DNA of 64,000 nt from Thermosipho ferrireducens (GCF_017358165.1 NZ_CP071446.1:1612001-1676000), one strand, 5' to 3'; counted from the first letter of the stretch, positions 28,997-37,785 are shown. The notes: generated by a model not told the origin, from the letters alone. Numbers and translations are program-made.

Positions 28997-29240
28997 AAAA
29001 ATTAAAGAAATTCTGGAAAAAATAGCAAGAAAGTATAACTGCAAAATCTGGATATGTGAAAAAATAGGAAAAAGAATTTCCTTTATAGAAGGGCTCAAAG
29101 CAGGAAAAGAATTTTTCATGCCACCTCAAATTGTTTACGAAGATAATGAAATAATAATATTTACCGAAAACCTGACAGAAACAAACGATGAATTTCACAC
29201 CTTATTAAAAGAGGTGATTTACCTTGTCCATAATAGATAA
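28983..29240 (+). CDS. Small protein between hydG and hydE
   Basis: 85 aa from the ATG at 28983, which has AAAGGTGA at good spacing. It overlaps hydG by 14 bases and hydE by 17 bases, so it is certainly co-translated with them. It has two cysteines (CKIWIC) near residue 20 and an alternating alpha/beta pattern with no membrane segment. T. maritima has a small gene (TM1268) in the same slot as I recall, so the position looks conserved. Its function is unknown, and a role in H-cluster maturation is an inference from context only. Confidence 0.75.
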   Translation: MSDFKKIKEILEKIARKYNCKIWICEKIGKRISFIEGLKAGKEFFMPPQIVYEDNEIIIFTENLTETNDEFHTLLKEVIYLVHNR

Positions 29241-30258
29241 ACTTGTAACCAGAAGAGATTCAGTAACTCTTGAAGACCTTGAATATCTACTTTCAACGGA
29301 AAAATACGATGAGATTATATTTGAAAAAGCGGACGAAATTCGAGAAAAATATGTTGGAAAAGAAGTGCACTTAAGGGCCATTATTGAGTTTTCAAATATT
29401 TGTACGAAAAGCTGTCTTTACTGCGGGTTAAGAGCGGAAAATAAAAAGCTAAAAAGGTATAGAATGTCTCCTGAAGAAATAATAAAAAGAGCTGAATTAA
29501 TAGCAGAAAAAGGTATCAAAACAATTGTTTTGCAATCAGGAGAAGATCCATACTATACAACTGAAATAATAGAATATTTAATAAAAGAGATCAAGAAGTT
29601 TGATGTAGCAATAACCTTAAGTATAGGCGAAAGGAAGTTTGAAGAATACAGAATATGGAAAACCGCAGGTGCCGATAGATATCTTATGAGACATGAAACA
29701 GCATGTCCTGAGTTATACAACAAACTTCATCCAGATGATTCTTTTGAAAACAGAAAAAAGCATCTCTTTGAACTTAAGAAAATCGGCTATGAAACAGGAG
29801 CAGGTTCTATGGTAGGATTGCCCGGGCAGGGCCCGCGTGAACTTGCAATGGACATACTCTTTACTCGCGAACTAGATGCTGACATGGTAGGAATTGGACC
29901 ATTTATTCCAAATCCAGATACACCACTAAAAAATGAAAAAGGTGGTGATTTAAACACCACACTAAAAGTCATTGCTTTGACACGCTTGCTGTTACCTACA
30001 GCAAATATTCCTGCCACCACTGCGATGGGAAGTATACATCCTTTTGGCAGACAAAAAGCACTAAAATGTGGAGCTAATGTTATAATGCCAAACCTCACAC
30101 CAAATCCTTATAGACCAAATTACACGTTATATCCAGGAAAGATTTGTCTTTTTGAAGCAGACACAGCCTGTGTGGAATGTGTAAAAGGTATGATTAAGGG
30201 ATTAAGTCGAAACGTTGGAAAAAGTTATGGTTTCCGTGTAAAATTAACTAATGTTTAA
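29224..30258 (+). CDS. hydE: [FeFe]-hydrogenase maturase HydE (radical SAM)
   Basis: 344 aa. The radical-SAM motif C60-x3-C64-x2-C67 (CTKSCLYC) is followed by the HydE-type C-terminal cysteines C308, C316 and C319 (ICLFEADTACVEC), which hold an accessory cluster in the Thermotoga enzyme. It acts with HydG on H-cluster assembly. The start is TTG at 29224, six bases after GAGGTGA. The third maturase, HydF, is not in the window. Confidence 0.95.
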   Translation: MSIIDKLVTRRDSVTLEDLEYLLSTEKYDEIIFEKADEIREKYVGKEVHLRAIIEFSNICTKSCLYCGLRAENKKLKRYRMSPEEIIKRAELIAEKGIKTIVLQSGEDPYYTTEIIEYLIKEIKKFDVAITLSIGERKFEEYRIWKTAGADRYLMRHETACPELYNKLHPDDSFENRKKHLFELKKIGYETGAGSMVGLPGQGPRELAMDILFTRELDADMVGIGPFIPNPDTPLKNEKGGDLNTTLKVIALTRLLLPTANIPATTAMGSIHPFGRQKALKCGANVIMPNLTPNPYRPNYTLYPGKICLFEADTACVECVKGMIKGLSRNVGKSYGFRVKLTNV

Positions 30259-30259
30259 A

Positions 30260-30290
30260 AAGAGGCCCTTTAGAAAAGGGCCTCTTATAC
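30260..30290. terminator. Bidirectional terminator between hydE and ahcY
   Basis: Perfect stem AGAGGCCCTT/AAGGGCCTCT (30261-30270 with 30276-30285, five-base loop), flanked by A-rich and T-rich bases. It sits between convergent genes. Confidence 0.85.
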
Positions 30291-30310
30291 TATTTTATAG
30301 TTAATTTGAT

Positions 30311-31510
30311 TTAAAACTTTTTCAGGTAATCCATTTGAGACTGAGTCAAATAATCTATTTCTATTCCAAGAGTTTTAAGCTTCATATATGCAACTTTTTT
30401 ATCAAGCTCTTCTGGATATTCATACACCTTATTTTCAAGATTTTTGTAATTTTCTGACAAATACATCAAGGAAAAAGATTGCAGCGCAAAAGACAGATCC
30501 ATAATTTCTATTGGATGTCCATCAGCAGCGGCCAAATTCACAAGTCGCCCTTCACCTATTACAAATATTCTTTTCCCTTTTATCCTGTATCCCGTAACAT
30601 TCTGACGCGCTTCAAACTTCTCTTCTGCCATTTTTTCTATCTGCTCCATAGGAATTTCTACATTAAAATGGCCTGCATTTGCCAGAATAACACCATCTTT
30701 CATTTTCAGCAAATGCTCTTCTTTTATTATGTCTTTATTTCCCGTAGATGTAACTATTATGTCTGCTTTTTCAACTGCTCTATCCATATTTGAAACTTCA
30801 AAGCCATCCATCAACGCTTCAACTGCTTTTACTGGATCAACTTCTGTAATTATTACATGAGCGCCTAAACCTTTCGCTCTCATTGCGATGCCTCTACCAC
30901 ACCATCCATATCCTGCTACCACTACATTTTTACCTGCTATTAATGAATTTGTATTCCTCATAATAGAATCCCACGTCGATTGACCGGTTCCATATCTGTT
31001 ATCAAATAAATGTTTCATTCGAGCGTTATTAACTGCTATAACCGGAACTTTTAATTTACCTTCATCCTGGAGTACTTTTATTCTTCTCACTCCTGTAGTT
31101 GTTTCTTCTGAAATACCTTTAAGATTTTCCAGAACTTCCGTTCTTTCTGTATGGGCTATCACCGTTAAGTCAGCACCATCATCTAAAATTAAATCTGGCT
31201 TGTGGTCTAAAACATTATGAATCGTTTTTAAATATTCTTTTTCATCGTGAGTTCTTTTTGCGTAAACGGTTATTCCCATCTCACTTAAAGCTTTTGCAAC
31301 ATCATCCTGAGTAGAAAGAGGATTACATCCTGTGGCAATCACTTCCGCACCCAATTTATTTAATGTAAGTGCAAGATAAGCAGTTTTTGCTTCCATATGA
31401 ATTGCCATCCCTATTTTCCAGCCTTTAAAAGGTTTCCCAAGCCTACCAATCTCGTTAAGAAGAGGCATATAGTTTGCTACCCATTCTATTTTCTTTCTTC
31501 CCATACTCAT
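30311..31510 (-). CDS. ahcY: S-adenosyl-L-homocysteine hydrolase
   Basis: 399 aa. Splits SAH into homocysteine and adenosine. The NAD-binding motif VAGYGWCGRGIA lies mid-protein, and the substrate-domain segment (MAIHMEAKTAYL, GCNPLSTQDDVA) and the NNARMKHLFDNRYGTGQS stretch are typical. Start at ATG 31510, with GGGAGGAG upstream; an in-frame ATG 30 bases earlier would lie inside the preceding gene. It is the last gene of the transsulfuration operon and feeds homocysteine to the cystathionine synthase encoded upstream. Confidence 0.95.
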   Translation of the reverse strand: MSMGRKKIEWVANYMPLLNEIGRLGKPFKGWKIGMAIHMEAKTAYLALTLNKLGAEVIATGCNPLSTQDDVAKALSEMGITVYAKRTHDEKEYLKTIHNVLDHKPDLILDDGADLTVIAHTERTEVLENLKGISEETTTGVRRIKVLQDEGKLKVPVIAVNNARMKHLFDNRYGTGQSTWDSIMRNTNSLIAGKNVVVAGYGWCGRGIAMRAKGLGAHVIITEVDPVKAVEALMDGFEVSNMDRAVEKADIIVTSTGNKDIIKEEHLLKMKDGVILANAGHFNVEIPMEQIEKMAEEKFEARQNVTGYRIKGKRIFVIGEGRLVNLAAADGHPIEIMDLSFALQSFSLMYLSENYKNLENKVYEYPEELDKKVAYMKLKTLGIEIDYLTQSQMDYLKKF

Positions 31511-31532
31511 ATTTTCTCCTCCCTGTAAAAAA

Positions 31533-32264
31533 TTATTCAAATACTGCTTTATAAAGATGTACTTTTTTGTCGTCTACTCTACAATAAGCTCCAAGCTGCT
31601 CCACTTTCACCTTAGCAAATAATTTTGAACCCATACTATTAATCTCCTCTTTTGAGAATCCAAGATGCGTATCTTTAAGAGTTTCCGAAAATTCTTCGTA
31701 ATCATGTTTAAGCACATCCACAATAATAATTTTACCATCTTCTATTAAAACTTCTTTCATGCTGCTTAAAACCTTTTCAGGTTGTAAGAAGTGATGAAAA
31801 GCTAATGTAGAAAAAACTGCATCAAATTTTTCAGGAACATCCGTCTTATAATGTTCATTAAATATTTCAATTGATTTTTTTATTTTTTCAGCGACTCCCC
31901 AAACAGAAAAGATGCCTTTTTGCCGAAGATTTTTTAACATGCTTTGAGTTATATCAAGTCCAAAAAGTTCAACCTTTAGTCCTTTCTTTTCCAGCTTATT
32001 TTTAATTCTTTTTGTAAAAAAACCTGAACCTGCTGCAACATCCAGAATAGTCAATTTGGTTTTATCAAGCTTTAATAGCTCATAAACTATTTCATTGGTA
32101 ATTACTTCTATGCACTCATCATTAAGATAACTTTTTACAATATCGTCTCTTATTTTTGCCTCGCCTTCAAAATAATTTATCTGCTCTATAAATTCTTCTA
32201 TATAATCATCATCAAAAGAAAGTTTTTTCAAAAACAGTTTTATCTCATCATTTGTAATAATCAT
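31533..32264 (-). CDS. Class I SAM-dependent methyltransferase
   Basis: 243 aa. The Rossmann motif I LDVAAGSGFFTKR is at about residues 78-90, the acidic residue of motif II in LFGLDIT follows, and FDAVFSTLAFHHF is the motif IV region. The substrate is unknown; the layout resembles UbiE/type-11 methyltransferases. It overlaps the gamma-lyase gene by four bases (ATGA) and precedes ahcY. Its product SAH would be the substrate of the next enzyme. It lacks the YcgJ or MetW hallmarks that would name it. Confidence 0.8.
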   Translation of the reverse strand: MIITNDEIKLFLKKLSFDDDYIEEFIEQINYFEGEAKIRDDIVKSYLNDECIEVITNEIVYELLKLDKTKLTILDVAAGSGFFTKRIKNKLEKKGLKVELFGLDITQSMLKNLRQKGIFSVWGVAEKIKKSIEIFNEHYKTDVPEKFDAVFSTLAFHHFLQPEKVLSSMKEVLIEDGKIIIVDVLKHDYEEFSETLKDTHLGFSKEEINSMGSKLFAKVKVEQLGAYCRVDDKKVHLYKAVFE

Positions 32265-33418
32265 TGTTTCACCGCCTTAAATCCGCGTTCTAAATCTTCT
32301 ATTAAATCTTCCACATCTTCTATTCCCACTGAAACCCTGATCAAAGAATCTTTTATTCCAACCTTAACCCTTTCTTCCTCGGGAACCGAGGCATGCGTCA
32401 TTAATGCAGGAAGTTCTATCAATGATTCCACACCACCAAGGCTTTCTGCTAAGAAGAAAATCTGTAGACTTTCAACAAATTTCACAGCTACTTTCAAATC
32501 CCCTTTAAGTTCGAAAGAGAGTATGCCACTGTATCCTTTCATCTGCCTTTTCGCGAGCTCGTGTTGAGGATGAGAAGGCAAACCTGGATAATAAACTTTT
32601 TCAACCATAGGATTATCTTCCAGATATCTTGCTATTTTCATAGCATTACTTGCGTGTTTCTCCATTCTAACTGAAAGGGTTTTAATTCCTCTCATTACAA
32701 GCCAGCTGCTAAAAGGGTGTAATATTGCACCAACAGCATTTTGATTGAATTTCAATCTTTCATAGATTTCCTCGTCATTAACCATTATTGCGCCTCCAAC
32801 AACGTCTGAATGTCCACTTATGTATTTTGTAATACTATGCACCACAACGTCCGCTCCCAGCTCGAGTGGATTTTGAAAATAAGGACTTGCAAAAGTATTA
32901 TCCACAACTACAATTATTCCTTCATTTTTAGCAATACTTGATATTTGTTGAATATCAGCAAGTTTTAGTAATGGGTTTGTTGGGGTTTCAAGCCAGATCA
33001 TTTTGGTATTTTTCTTTATTTCCCTCTCAACATTTTCGAGGTTCCTAACATCAACATAGCTAAATTCTATTCCAAAACGTTTCATAACCTGATTAAATAA
33101 TCTTTTAGTTCCACCATACAAATCATCAAACGCAATAACATGATCGCCTGCCTTGAGCAAAGATAACAATATTGTCGCTTCTGCAGATAATCCCGAAGAA
33201 AAAGCTAACCCATATTTTGCATTTTCAAGAGCAGCGAACTTTTTTTCAAGATTATCTCTTGTTGGATTTCCACTTCTCGAGTAAACATATCCTTCTTCCA
33301 CTTCTGTAATACTTGATTTAGCAAAAGTTGTGGCAAGATGAATTGGTGAAACTGCATCCCCATGTTGAAATTCTTCTGGCTTTTCACCCACATGAATTGC
33401 CTTCGTCGAAAATTTCAT
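32261..33418 (-). CDS. Cystathionine gamma-lyase (Cys/Met metabolism PLP enzyme)
   Basis: 385 aa PLP fold-type I enzyme. The PLP lysine is K198 in HSITKYISGH; YSRSGNPTRD near 47-56 and SSGLSAE near 74-80 bind the cofactor phosphate. Family members include gamma-lyase, gamma-synthase and methionine gamma-lyase. Gamma-lyase is preferred because a cystathionine beta-synthase-like gene is directly upstream and SAH hydrolase is downstream. It overlaps both neighbours by four bases. Confidence 0.87.
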   Translation of the reverse strand: MKFSTKAIHVGEKPEEFQHGDAVSPIHLATTFAKSSITEVEEGYVYSRSGNPTRDNLEKKFAALENAKYGLAFSSGLSAEATILLSLLKAGDHVIAFDDLYGGTKRLFNQVMKRFGIEFSYVDVRNLENVEREIKKNTKMIWLETPTNPLLKLADIQQISSIAKNEGIIVVVDNTFASPYFQNPLELGADVVVHSITKYISGHSDVVGGAIMVNDEEIYERLKFNQNAVGAILHPFSSWLVMRGIKTLSVRMEKHASNAMKIARYLEDNPMVEKVYYPGLPSHPQHELAKRQMKGYSGILSFELKGDLKVAVKFVESLQIFFLAESLGGVESLIELPALMTHASVPEEERVKVGIKDSLIRVSVGIEDVEDLIEDLERGFKAVKQ

Positions 33419-34581
33419 AATAACACCTCCAGAATCTTTTCATCATCAATTTCTAAATTATGCTTTAAGAGCCATTCATCGTTATACACTTTTGTAAGGT
33501 AGTTTCTACCTGTATCAGGAAAAATTAGCACAACTTTCTTTCCTTTCACATTTTTTTCTTTTAAATACTTTAACGCTCCAAATAACACAGATCCGGAAGA
33601 ACCACCAGCCAATATTCCTTCAGCTTTGGCTAAAAAGCGTGTCATTGAAAAAGATTGCTGATCATTAACGACTACTATATCATCTACCAGATCTAAATTT
33701 ACAGTCGCTGGAATTATATCCTCTCCAATTCCTTCAACAAGATACGTGTGCGCTTGTTTTAAAGCTTCCTCTATTTTCATTCCATTTTTCACAAGATTAT
33801 AAATTGAGCCAACTGGATCTATACCAACTACCTTTACTGTTCCTACTTCCTTTAAATACATTGACATTCCCGTTATAGTTCCACCTGTTCCAACTCCTGC
33901 AAATACGTAATCAATTTTTCCATTAAACTGTTCCCATACTTCACGTGCTGTAAATTCATAATGAGTCAATGGGTTATATTTATTTGAATATTGATTTGGA
34001 ATATAAGCAAAAAGTGCGTTTTCAACTTTTTCATTTAAAATGTTTTGAAGTTTATCAAGTTTATTCTCTCTGACAAGTTGCTGAACATACGAAACAATTT
34101 CTGACAACTCATTGTCATTTAAGAACTTTTGTTTTTTTATAATCAAATTTCTAATAACTTCAGCAACCTTATAATATGAATTCGGAGCTTCTGGCTTAAT
34201 ATCTGTAGGAGTTCTGACTATAAAAGCCCCTAAAGCTTTCAACAAAAGCTCTTTTTCTAAACTTACTTTAGACGGCATAGTAAACACCGTTTTATATCCC
34301 TTTGATATTGCATACAAAGCTAATCCAACCCCTGTGTTTCCAGATGTGGGCTCAATAATAACTGAACCCTTATCAATCTTTCCTTCAACTTCGGCGTTTT
34401 CAAGAATGTATTTTCCTATTCTGTCTTTTATACTTCCTCCAGGATTCAAAAATTCTGCTTTAACGTAAATTTCATTTTCAACTTTAAAATATTCCTCTAT
34501 CTTTTTTAGTCTAATTATCGGAGTTTTTCCTATAATTTCCACAACATTATCATAAATCCCAGATTTCACGTTACTTATCAT
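33415..34581 (-). CDS. Cystathionine beta-synthase / cysteine synthase-type PLP enzyme
   Basis: 388 aa fold-type II PLP enzyme. The PLP lysine is K52 in GGSIKDR, the carboxylate loop TSGNTG is at 79-84, and GVGTGGTITG binds the PLP phosphate. RTPTDIKPEAPNSY and HYEFTAREVW follow the pattern of beta-synthases rather than plant-type cysteine synthase. There is no C-terminal CBS domain pair. About 48 residues (145-192, helical) are inserted compared with usual homologues. Start at ATG 34581, about 8 bases after GGAGG. First structural gene of the reverse-transsulfuration operon. Confidence 0.85.
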   Translation of the reverse strand: MISNVKSGIYDNVVEIIGKTPIIRLKKIEEYFKVENEIYVKAEFLNPGGSIKDRIGKYILENAEVEGKIDKGSVIIEPTSGNTGVGLALYAISKGYKTVFTMPSKVSLEKELLLKALGAFIVRTPTDIKPEAPNSYYKVAEVIRNLIIKKQKFLNDNELSEIVSYVQQLVRENKLDKLQNILNEKVENALFAYIPNQYSNKYNPLTHYEFTAREVWEQFNGKIDYVFAGVGTGGTITGMSMYLKEVGTVKVVGIDPVGSIYNLVKNGMKIEEALKQAHTYLVEGIGEDIIPATVNLDLVDDIVVVNDQQSFSMTRFLAKAEGILAGGSSGSVLFGALKYLKEKNVKGKKVVLIFPDTGRNYLTKVYNDEWLLKHNLEIDDEKILEVLL

Positions 34582-34647
34582 CATATCCCTCCCTGTGTAC
34601 AAAAAATATATTTACTTTTATCTTAAAGTTATATTCAACAACAACAA

Positions 34648-34667
34648 TACCAATTTCTCAATTGGTA
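34648..34667 (-). promoter_or_regulatory. Hairpin in the transsulfuration leader
   Basis: On the minus strand, TACCAATT and AATTGGTA form an 8-bp stem closed by GAGA, followed by a TTG-rich run (TTGTTGTTGTTG). It lies between the upstream ORF and the first structural gene. It could be a weak intrinsic terminator or a stability element. The rest of the leader holds short GGAAG/CTTCC pairings. Confidence 0.45.
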
Positions 34668-34792
34668 GGCTCTAATATTGATGGAACATTGGTTTAAACT
34701 TTCCACTGGACAATTTTTGGAAGGAAGCAAAGAGGTACTTCCTTTAACGGAAGGAAAAGACACTATCAGATGAGCATTGTACATTACATCTT

Positions 34793-34831
34793 TTAGAACC
34801 TTTTGTGATCTATCAGAAAAATGCACCCCAT
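34793..34831 (-). CDS. 12-codon upstream ORF in the transsulfuration leader
   Basis: ATG at 34831 preceded by a perfect AAGGAGG (34841-34847) at nine-base spacing; it encodes MGCIFLIDHKRF and then TAA. It begins about 30 bases into the transcript predicted from the promoter at 34866-34894 and lies about 210 bases before the synthase gene. Such a strong ribosome-binding site on so short a frame suggests a leader peptide. It has one Cys at codon 3 and no run of regulatory codons. Confidence 0.5.
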   Translation of the reverse strand: MGCIFLIDHKRF

Positions 34832-34865
34832 AAAAAATCGCCTCCTTGTTAGTTTTGCCTAATTA

Positions 34866-34894
34866 AAGATACCATAGCTTAGTGGAATTGTCAA
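34866..34894 (-). promoter_or_regulatory. Promoter of the transsulfuration operon
   Basis: On the minus strand, a perfect TTGACA (34889-34894), a 17-base spacer, then TATCTT (34866-34871). The predicted leader of about 280 bases includes the upstream ORF and hairpin. No SAM-I (S-box) or T-box consensus was recognised in it. Confidence 0.75.
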
Positions 34895-35030
34895 GTTTAA
34901 TTTTTTTTACGAACCATATGTTAAAAAGAACTCAACTTTCAAAGTAATACATCGTTTTATTTTTTGATTTACACATTACTTACCTGACTGATGATTTCAA
35001 AAAAATTATTTAATAATGTTTTTATAAATG

Positions 35031-35058
35031 TTGCGCTTTTTTTAAAACATGTTAAAAT
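35031..35058 (+). promoter_or_regulatory. Candidate promoter of tldD-tldE
   Basis: TTGCGC (35031-35036), a 16-base spacer, then TAAAAT (35053-35058). The leader to tldD is about 145 bases and contains an unused-looking AAGGAGGGG at 35119-35127 that leads to no convincing frame. Confidence 0.5.
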
Positions 35059-35211
35059 CTTAGATGTGGAAGCTATAAATCAATTAAATTTAGTCGGACT
35101 AAACCAAACACTTATGTGCAAGGAGGGGCTGAATTGCTTTAGTTATATGATAACTCAGAGTTGGATTGATTTGCAAATTTCTCAACTACATTATACACGA
35201 GGAGGGGTGTT

Positions 35212-36537
35212 ATGTTTAAATTTCCAAAAGGTTTATATACCGATGTCAGGATCGAAAATGTTTTTGAAACTCACATTAAAGTAACTATGGGCGAAGTGGA
35301 TGATATTAAAGAGAGAAGTTACAAAGCTGCTTTCATAAGATTATATGATGGAACACGATGGTATTATACAACCACCACTGACATAGAAAACATTCAAAAA
35401 AGCATTGATGAACTTTCAAGGTACGCAAAATCTACTAATATTTCTGGACATCCGCTTATAGAAAAACTTGAAGTAAATGAAGGAGAATTTCTCAAGTTTG
35501 ATACAAATGATATTTCTCAAGTATCTTTAGATGATAAATTTTCTCTTTTAAAACGTTTCTTCCCCCAGAACAAATATATAAAGCTCTGGAGAGCTCAATA
35601 TGTAGACAAAAGAGTTGAAAAGGAATTTTACTCCTCAAAGGGAGCAAATCTAAGGTTTGATACTCAAAGAGCTGGATTTAGAATATCGTTTGAAATGTCA
35701 GACGGTGATAAAAAATTCAATGAAAGATTTGAGAAAGCGGGAAATACATTCCAAGAACTTAATGTAGATATCAAAGATATGGAGACACATATCAGAAAAA
35801 GTGTAGAATTCCTCAAAAATTCTGTTAATATAAACCCCGGTCAATATACAGTTGTACTTTCACCAGAGGCTGCTGGAGTTTTCGCACATGAAAGTTTTGG
35901 TCATAAAAGTGAGGCGGATTTCATGATAGGTGACGAAAATATGAAAAAAGAATGGGAACTTGGAAAAAAAGTGGGAGCTGAAATACTTTCGATCGTTGAT
36001 GATGGCAACGTACTGGGCACAGGATATACACCATTTGATGATGAAGGAACAAGGTCCAAAAAAACATATTTGATAAAGAATGGTATACTTTCTGGAAGGC
36101 TACATAACGCTACTACAGCTGTATCTCTCAACGAAGAATTAACTGGTAACGCACGGGCAGTATCTTTTGAATTTGAGCCAATTGTTCGTATGACAACAAC
36201 TTATATTGAACCTGGAAACGTATCTTTCGAGCAATTAATTTCCGATATAAAAGAAGGAATTTATATAGAAACTGTAAAGCATGGTTCCGGAATGTCTACA
36301 TTCACATTAGCTCCATCACTTGCTTACAAAATAAAAAACGGAATGATTGCAGAGCCAGTAAAGATTTCTGTTGTATCAGGAAGCGTCTTTGAAACACTTT
36401 ACAATATAGAAGGACTTTCAAAAGAGCTAAAACTTCTCTCTTTTGTCCTTGGCGGGTGTGGAAAATGGGAACAATTTCCACTACCAGTAGGTTTTGGAGG
36501 ACCTCATGTGAGAGTCAAAACTTTGAATGTTCAATAG
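35212..36537 (+). CDS. tldD: TldD metallopeptidase subunit
   Basis: 441 aa. The zinc motif HESFGH is at residues 226-231 (FAHESFGHKSE), with the usual SIVDDG and GYTPFDDEGT segments after it. TldD forms a heteromeric protease with TldE (PmbA) that trims small peptides or modified peptide precursors in the cytoplasm. GAGGAGGGG precedes the ATG. The partner gene follows after 12 bases. Confidence 0.93.
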   Translation: MFKFPKGLYTDVRIENVFETHIKVTMGEVDDIKERSYKAAFIRLYDGTRWYYTTTTDIENIQKSIDELSRYAKSTNISGHPLIEKLEVNEGEFLKFDTNDISQVSLDDKFSLLKRFFPQNKYIKLWRAQYVDKRVEKEFYSSKGANLRFDTQRAGFRISFEMSDGDKKFNERFEKAGNTFQELNVDIKDMETHIRKSVEFLKNSVNINPGQYTVVLSPEAAGVFAHESFGHKSEADFMIGDENMKKEWELGKKVGAEILSIVDDGNVLGTGYTPFDDEGTRSKKTYLIKNGILSGRLHNATTAVSLNEELTGNARAVSFEFEPIVRMTTTYIEPGNVSFEQLISDIKEGIYIETVKHGSGMSTFTLAPSLAYKIKNGMIAEPVKISVVSGSVFETLYNIEGLSKELKLLSFVLGGCGKWEQFPLPVGFGGPHVRVKTLNVQ

Positions 36538-36549
36538 GGAGGGGAAAAA

Positions 36550-37785
36550 ATGATAAGGGAAATATATAAAGTTGTAAATAATGAATTTACGATAGGAATA
36601 TCCAATAATGAAATAAATGATGTGAGAAGAAAAAAAATAGAAAAAACCAGTGTCAGGGTATACAAAGAAAATTTAATCGGTGTAGCTGGAAAAATAGGTT
36701 CCACCTCCATAGAAGAATTAGAAAAGCAGGCTCTTAATAAATTATCATTCAAAATAAGCTATCCTTTTGAACCTACCAGGGATATTAATAAAAAATTGAT
36801 TCTTGAAAATAAATTACCAGATGAAGAGAATTTCTTCAAAGATGTTGAAGATATATTAAACAAATTAAAACAGGAAAATCAAGATTTTATTTTCTCAAAT
36901 AAGCAAAAACTATTAAATACTTACGCCCATATGGAAAATAGTGCAGGGTTAAACCTGGAATATAAAGCTTCTTTTACGGAACTTGTTTTCTTATTCAAAC
37001 ACAGAGAATCTGCCAATATAATAGATGGTTACGTAGCACTTGATGGTTTTGAATACAATAAAGAAGAATTTTTGAAAATATCGAATGAAATATTAGAAGC
37101 ATTTAGAAACAAATTAGATTCATTTAATGATGGAAAATACCCCGTAATATTTTTAGAAAGTGATATGGCTTACAAAACAAAAATGTACCAGGCATTGCAC
37201 GGACTTGTTTTTGGAAGTGGAAGCTCTATTTTTTCTGAAAAGCTAAATCAAAAACTATTTAATGAAAGTTTCACTTTTTATCAGACAAAAAGTCCTGAGG
37301 ATGGGTATTTTGGTCCCTTTTTTGATACAGAAGGTACAGTAAACAACGAATTCAAATACAATCTCATAGAAAATGGTATCCTCAAATCTCCTTACACTTC
37401 GAAAAAATACTCAAAAATTTTCAACTTACCATTAACCGGGGCTGCTGGAGGAGATTACGATGACGTTCCTGATATAGGATATGTGAGCTTGCATGTAAAA
37501 TCATCTCAAAAAACGCTTCAAGAATTAATGAACGGCAGAAAAGGAATTTTTGTTTTAATAACAAGCGGTGGTGATTTTACACCAGACGGAAAATTTGGAG
37601 CTCCTGTTCAGGTTCCATTACTGTGGGAAAATGGAAAATTTATAGGTAGATTACCAGAAATTGTAATTGAGTCTCATATCTATGACATGTTTGGCAAAGA
37701 CTTTATAGGAGTGAGTAAAGATTCTTTGATTTCCACATCTCATATGAACTGTATTGTAATGGAGATGAACGTTCGTAAGTATTAA
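36550..37785 (+). CDS. pmbA: TldE/PmbA subunit
   Basis: 411 aa, TldD/PmbA family without an HExxxH motif, as expected for the non-catalytic partner. The C-terminal part (GDFTPDGKFGAPVQVP, NCIVMEMNVRK) resembles other TldE proteins. GGGAGGGG precedes the ATG. It ends the two-gene operon before a strong terminator. Confidence 0.88.
   Translation: MIREIYKVVNNEFTIGISNNEINDVRRKKIEKTSVRVYKENLIGVAGKIGSTSIEELEKQALNKLSFKISYPFEPTRDINKKLILENKLPDEENFFKDVEDILNKLKQENQDFIFSNKQKLLNTYAHMENSAGLNLEYKASFTELVFLFKHRESANIIDGYVALDGFEYNKEEFLKISNEILEAFRNKLDSFNDGKYPVIFLESDMAYKTKMYQALHGLVFGSGSSIFSEKLNQKLFNESFTFYQTKSPEDGYFGPFFDTEGTVNNEFKYNLIENGILKSPYTSKKYSKIFNLPLTGAAGGDYDDVPDIGYVSLHVKSSQKTLQELMNGRKGIFVLITSGGDFTPDGKFGAPVQVPLLWENGKFIGRLPEIVIESHIYDMFGKDFIGVSKDSLISTSHMNCIVMEMNVRKY

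Noticed and set aside
34635-34826. 63-codon minus-strand frame in the transsulfuration leader
   Set aside because: Poor ribosome-binding site, low-complexity Cys/Ser-rich end, and overlap with leader hairpins; looks like chance.
34603-34860. SAM-I riboswitch or T-box before the sulfur operon
   Set aside because: None of the conserved S-box or T-box core sequences could be found on the minus strand; only an upstream ORF and simple hairpins are present.
34991-35284. 97-codon plus-strand frame before and into tldD
   Set aside because: No ribosome-binding site at its ATG, and it runs out of frame into the well-supported tldD start.
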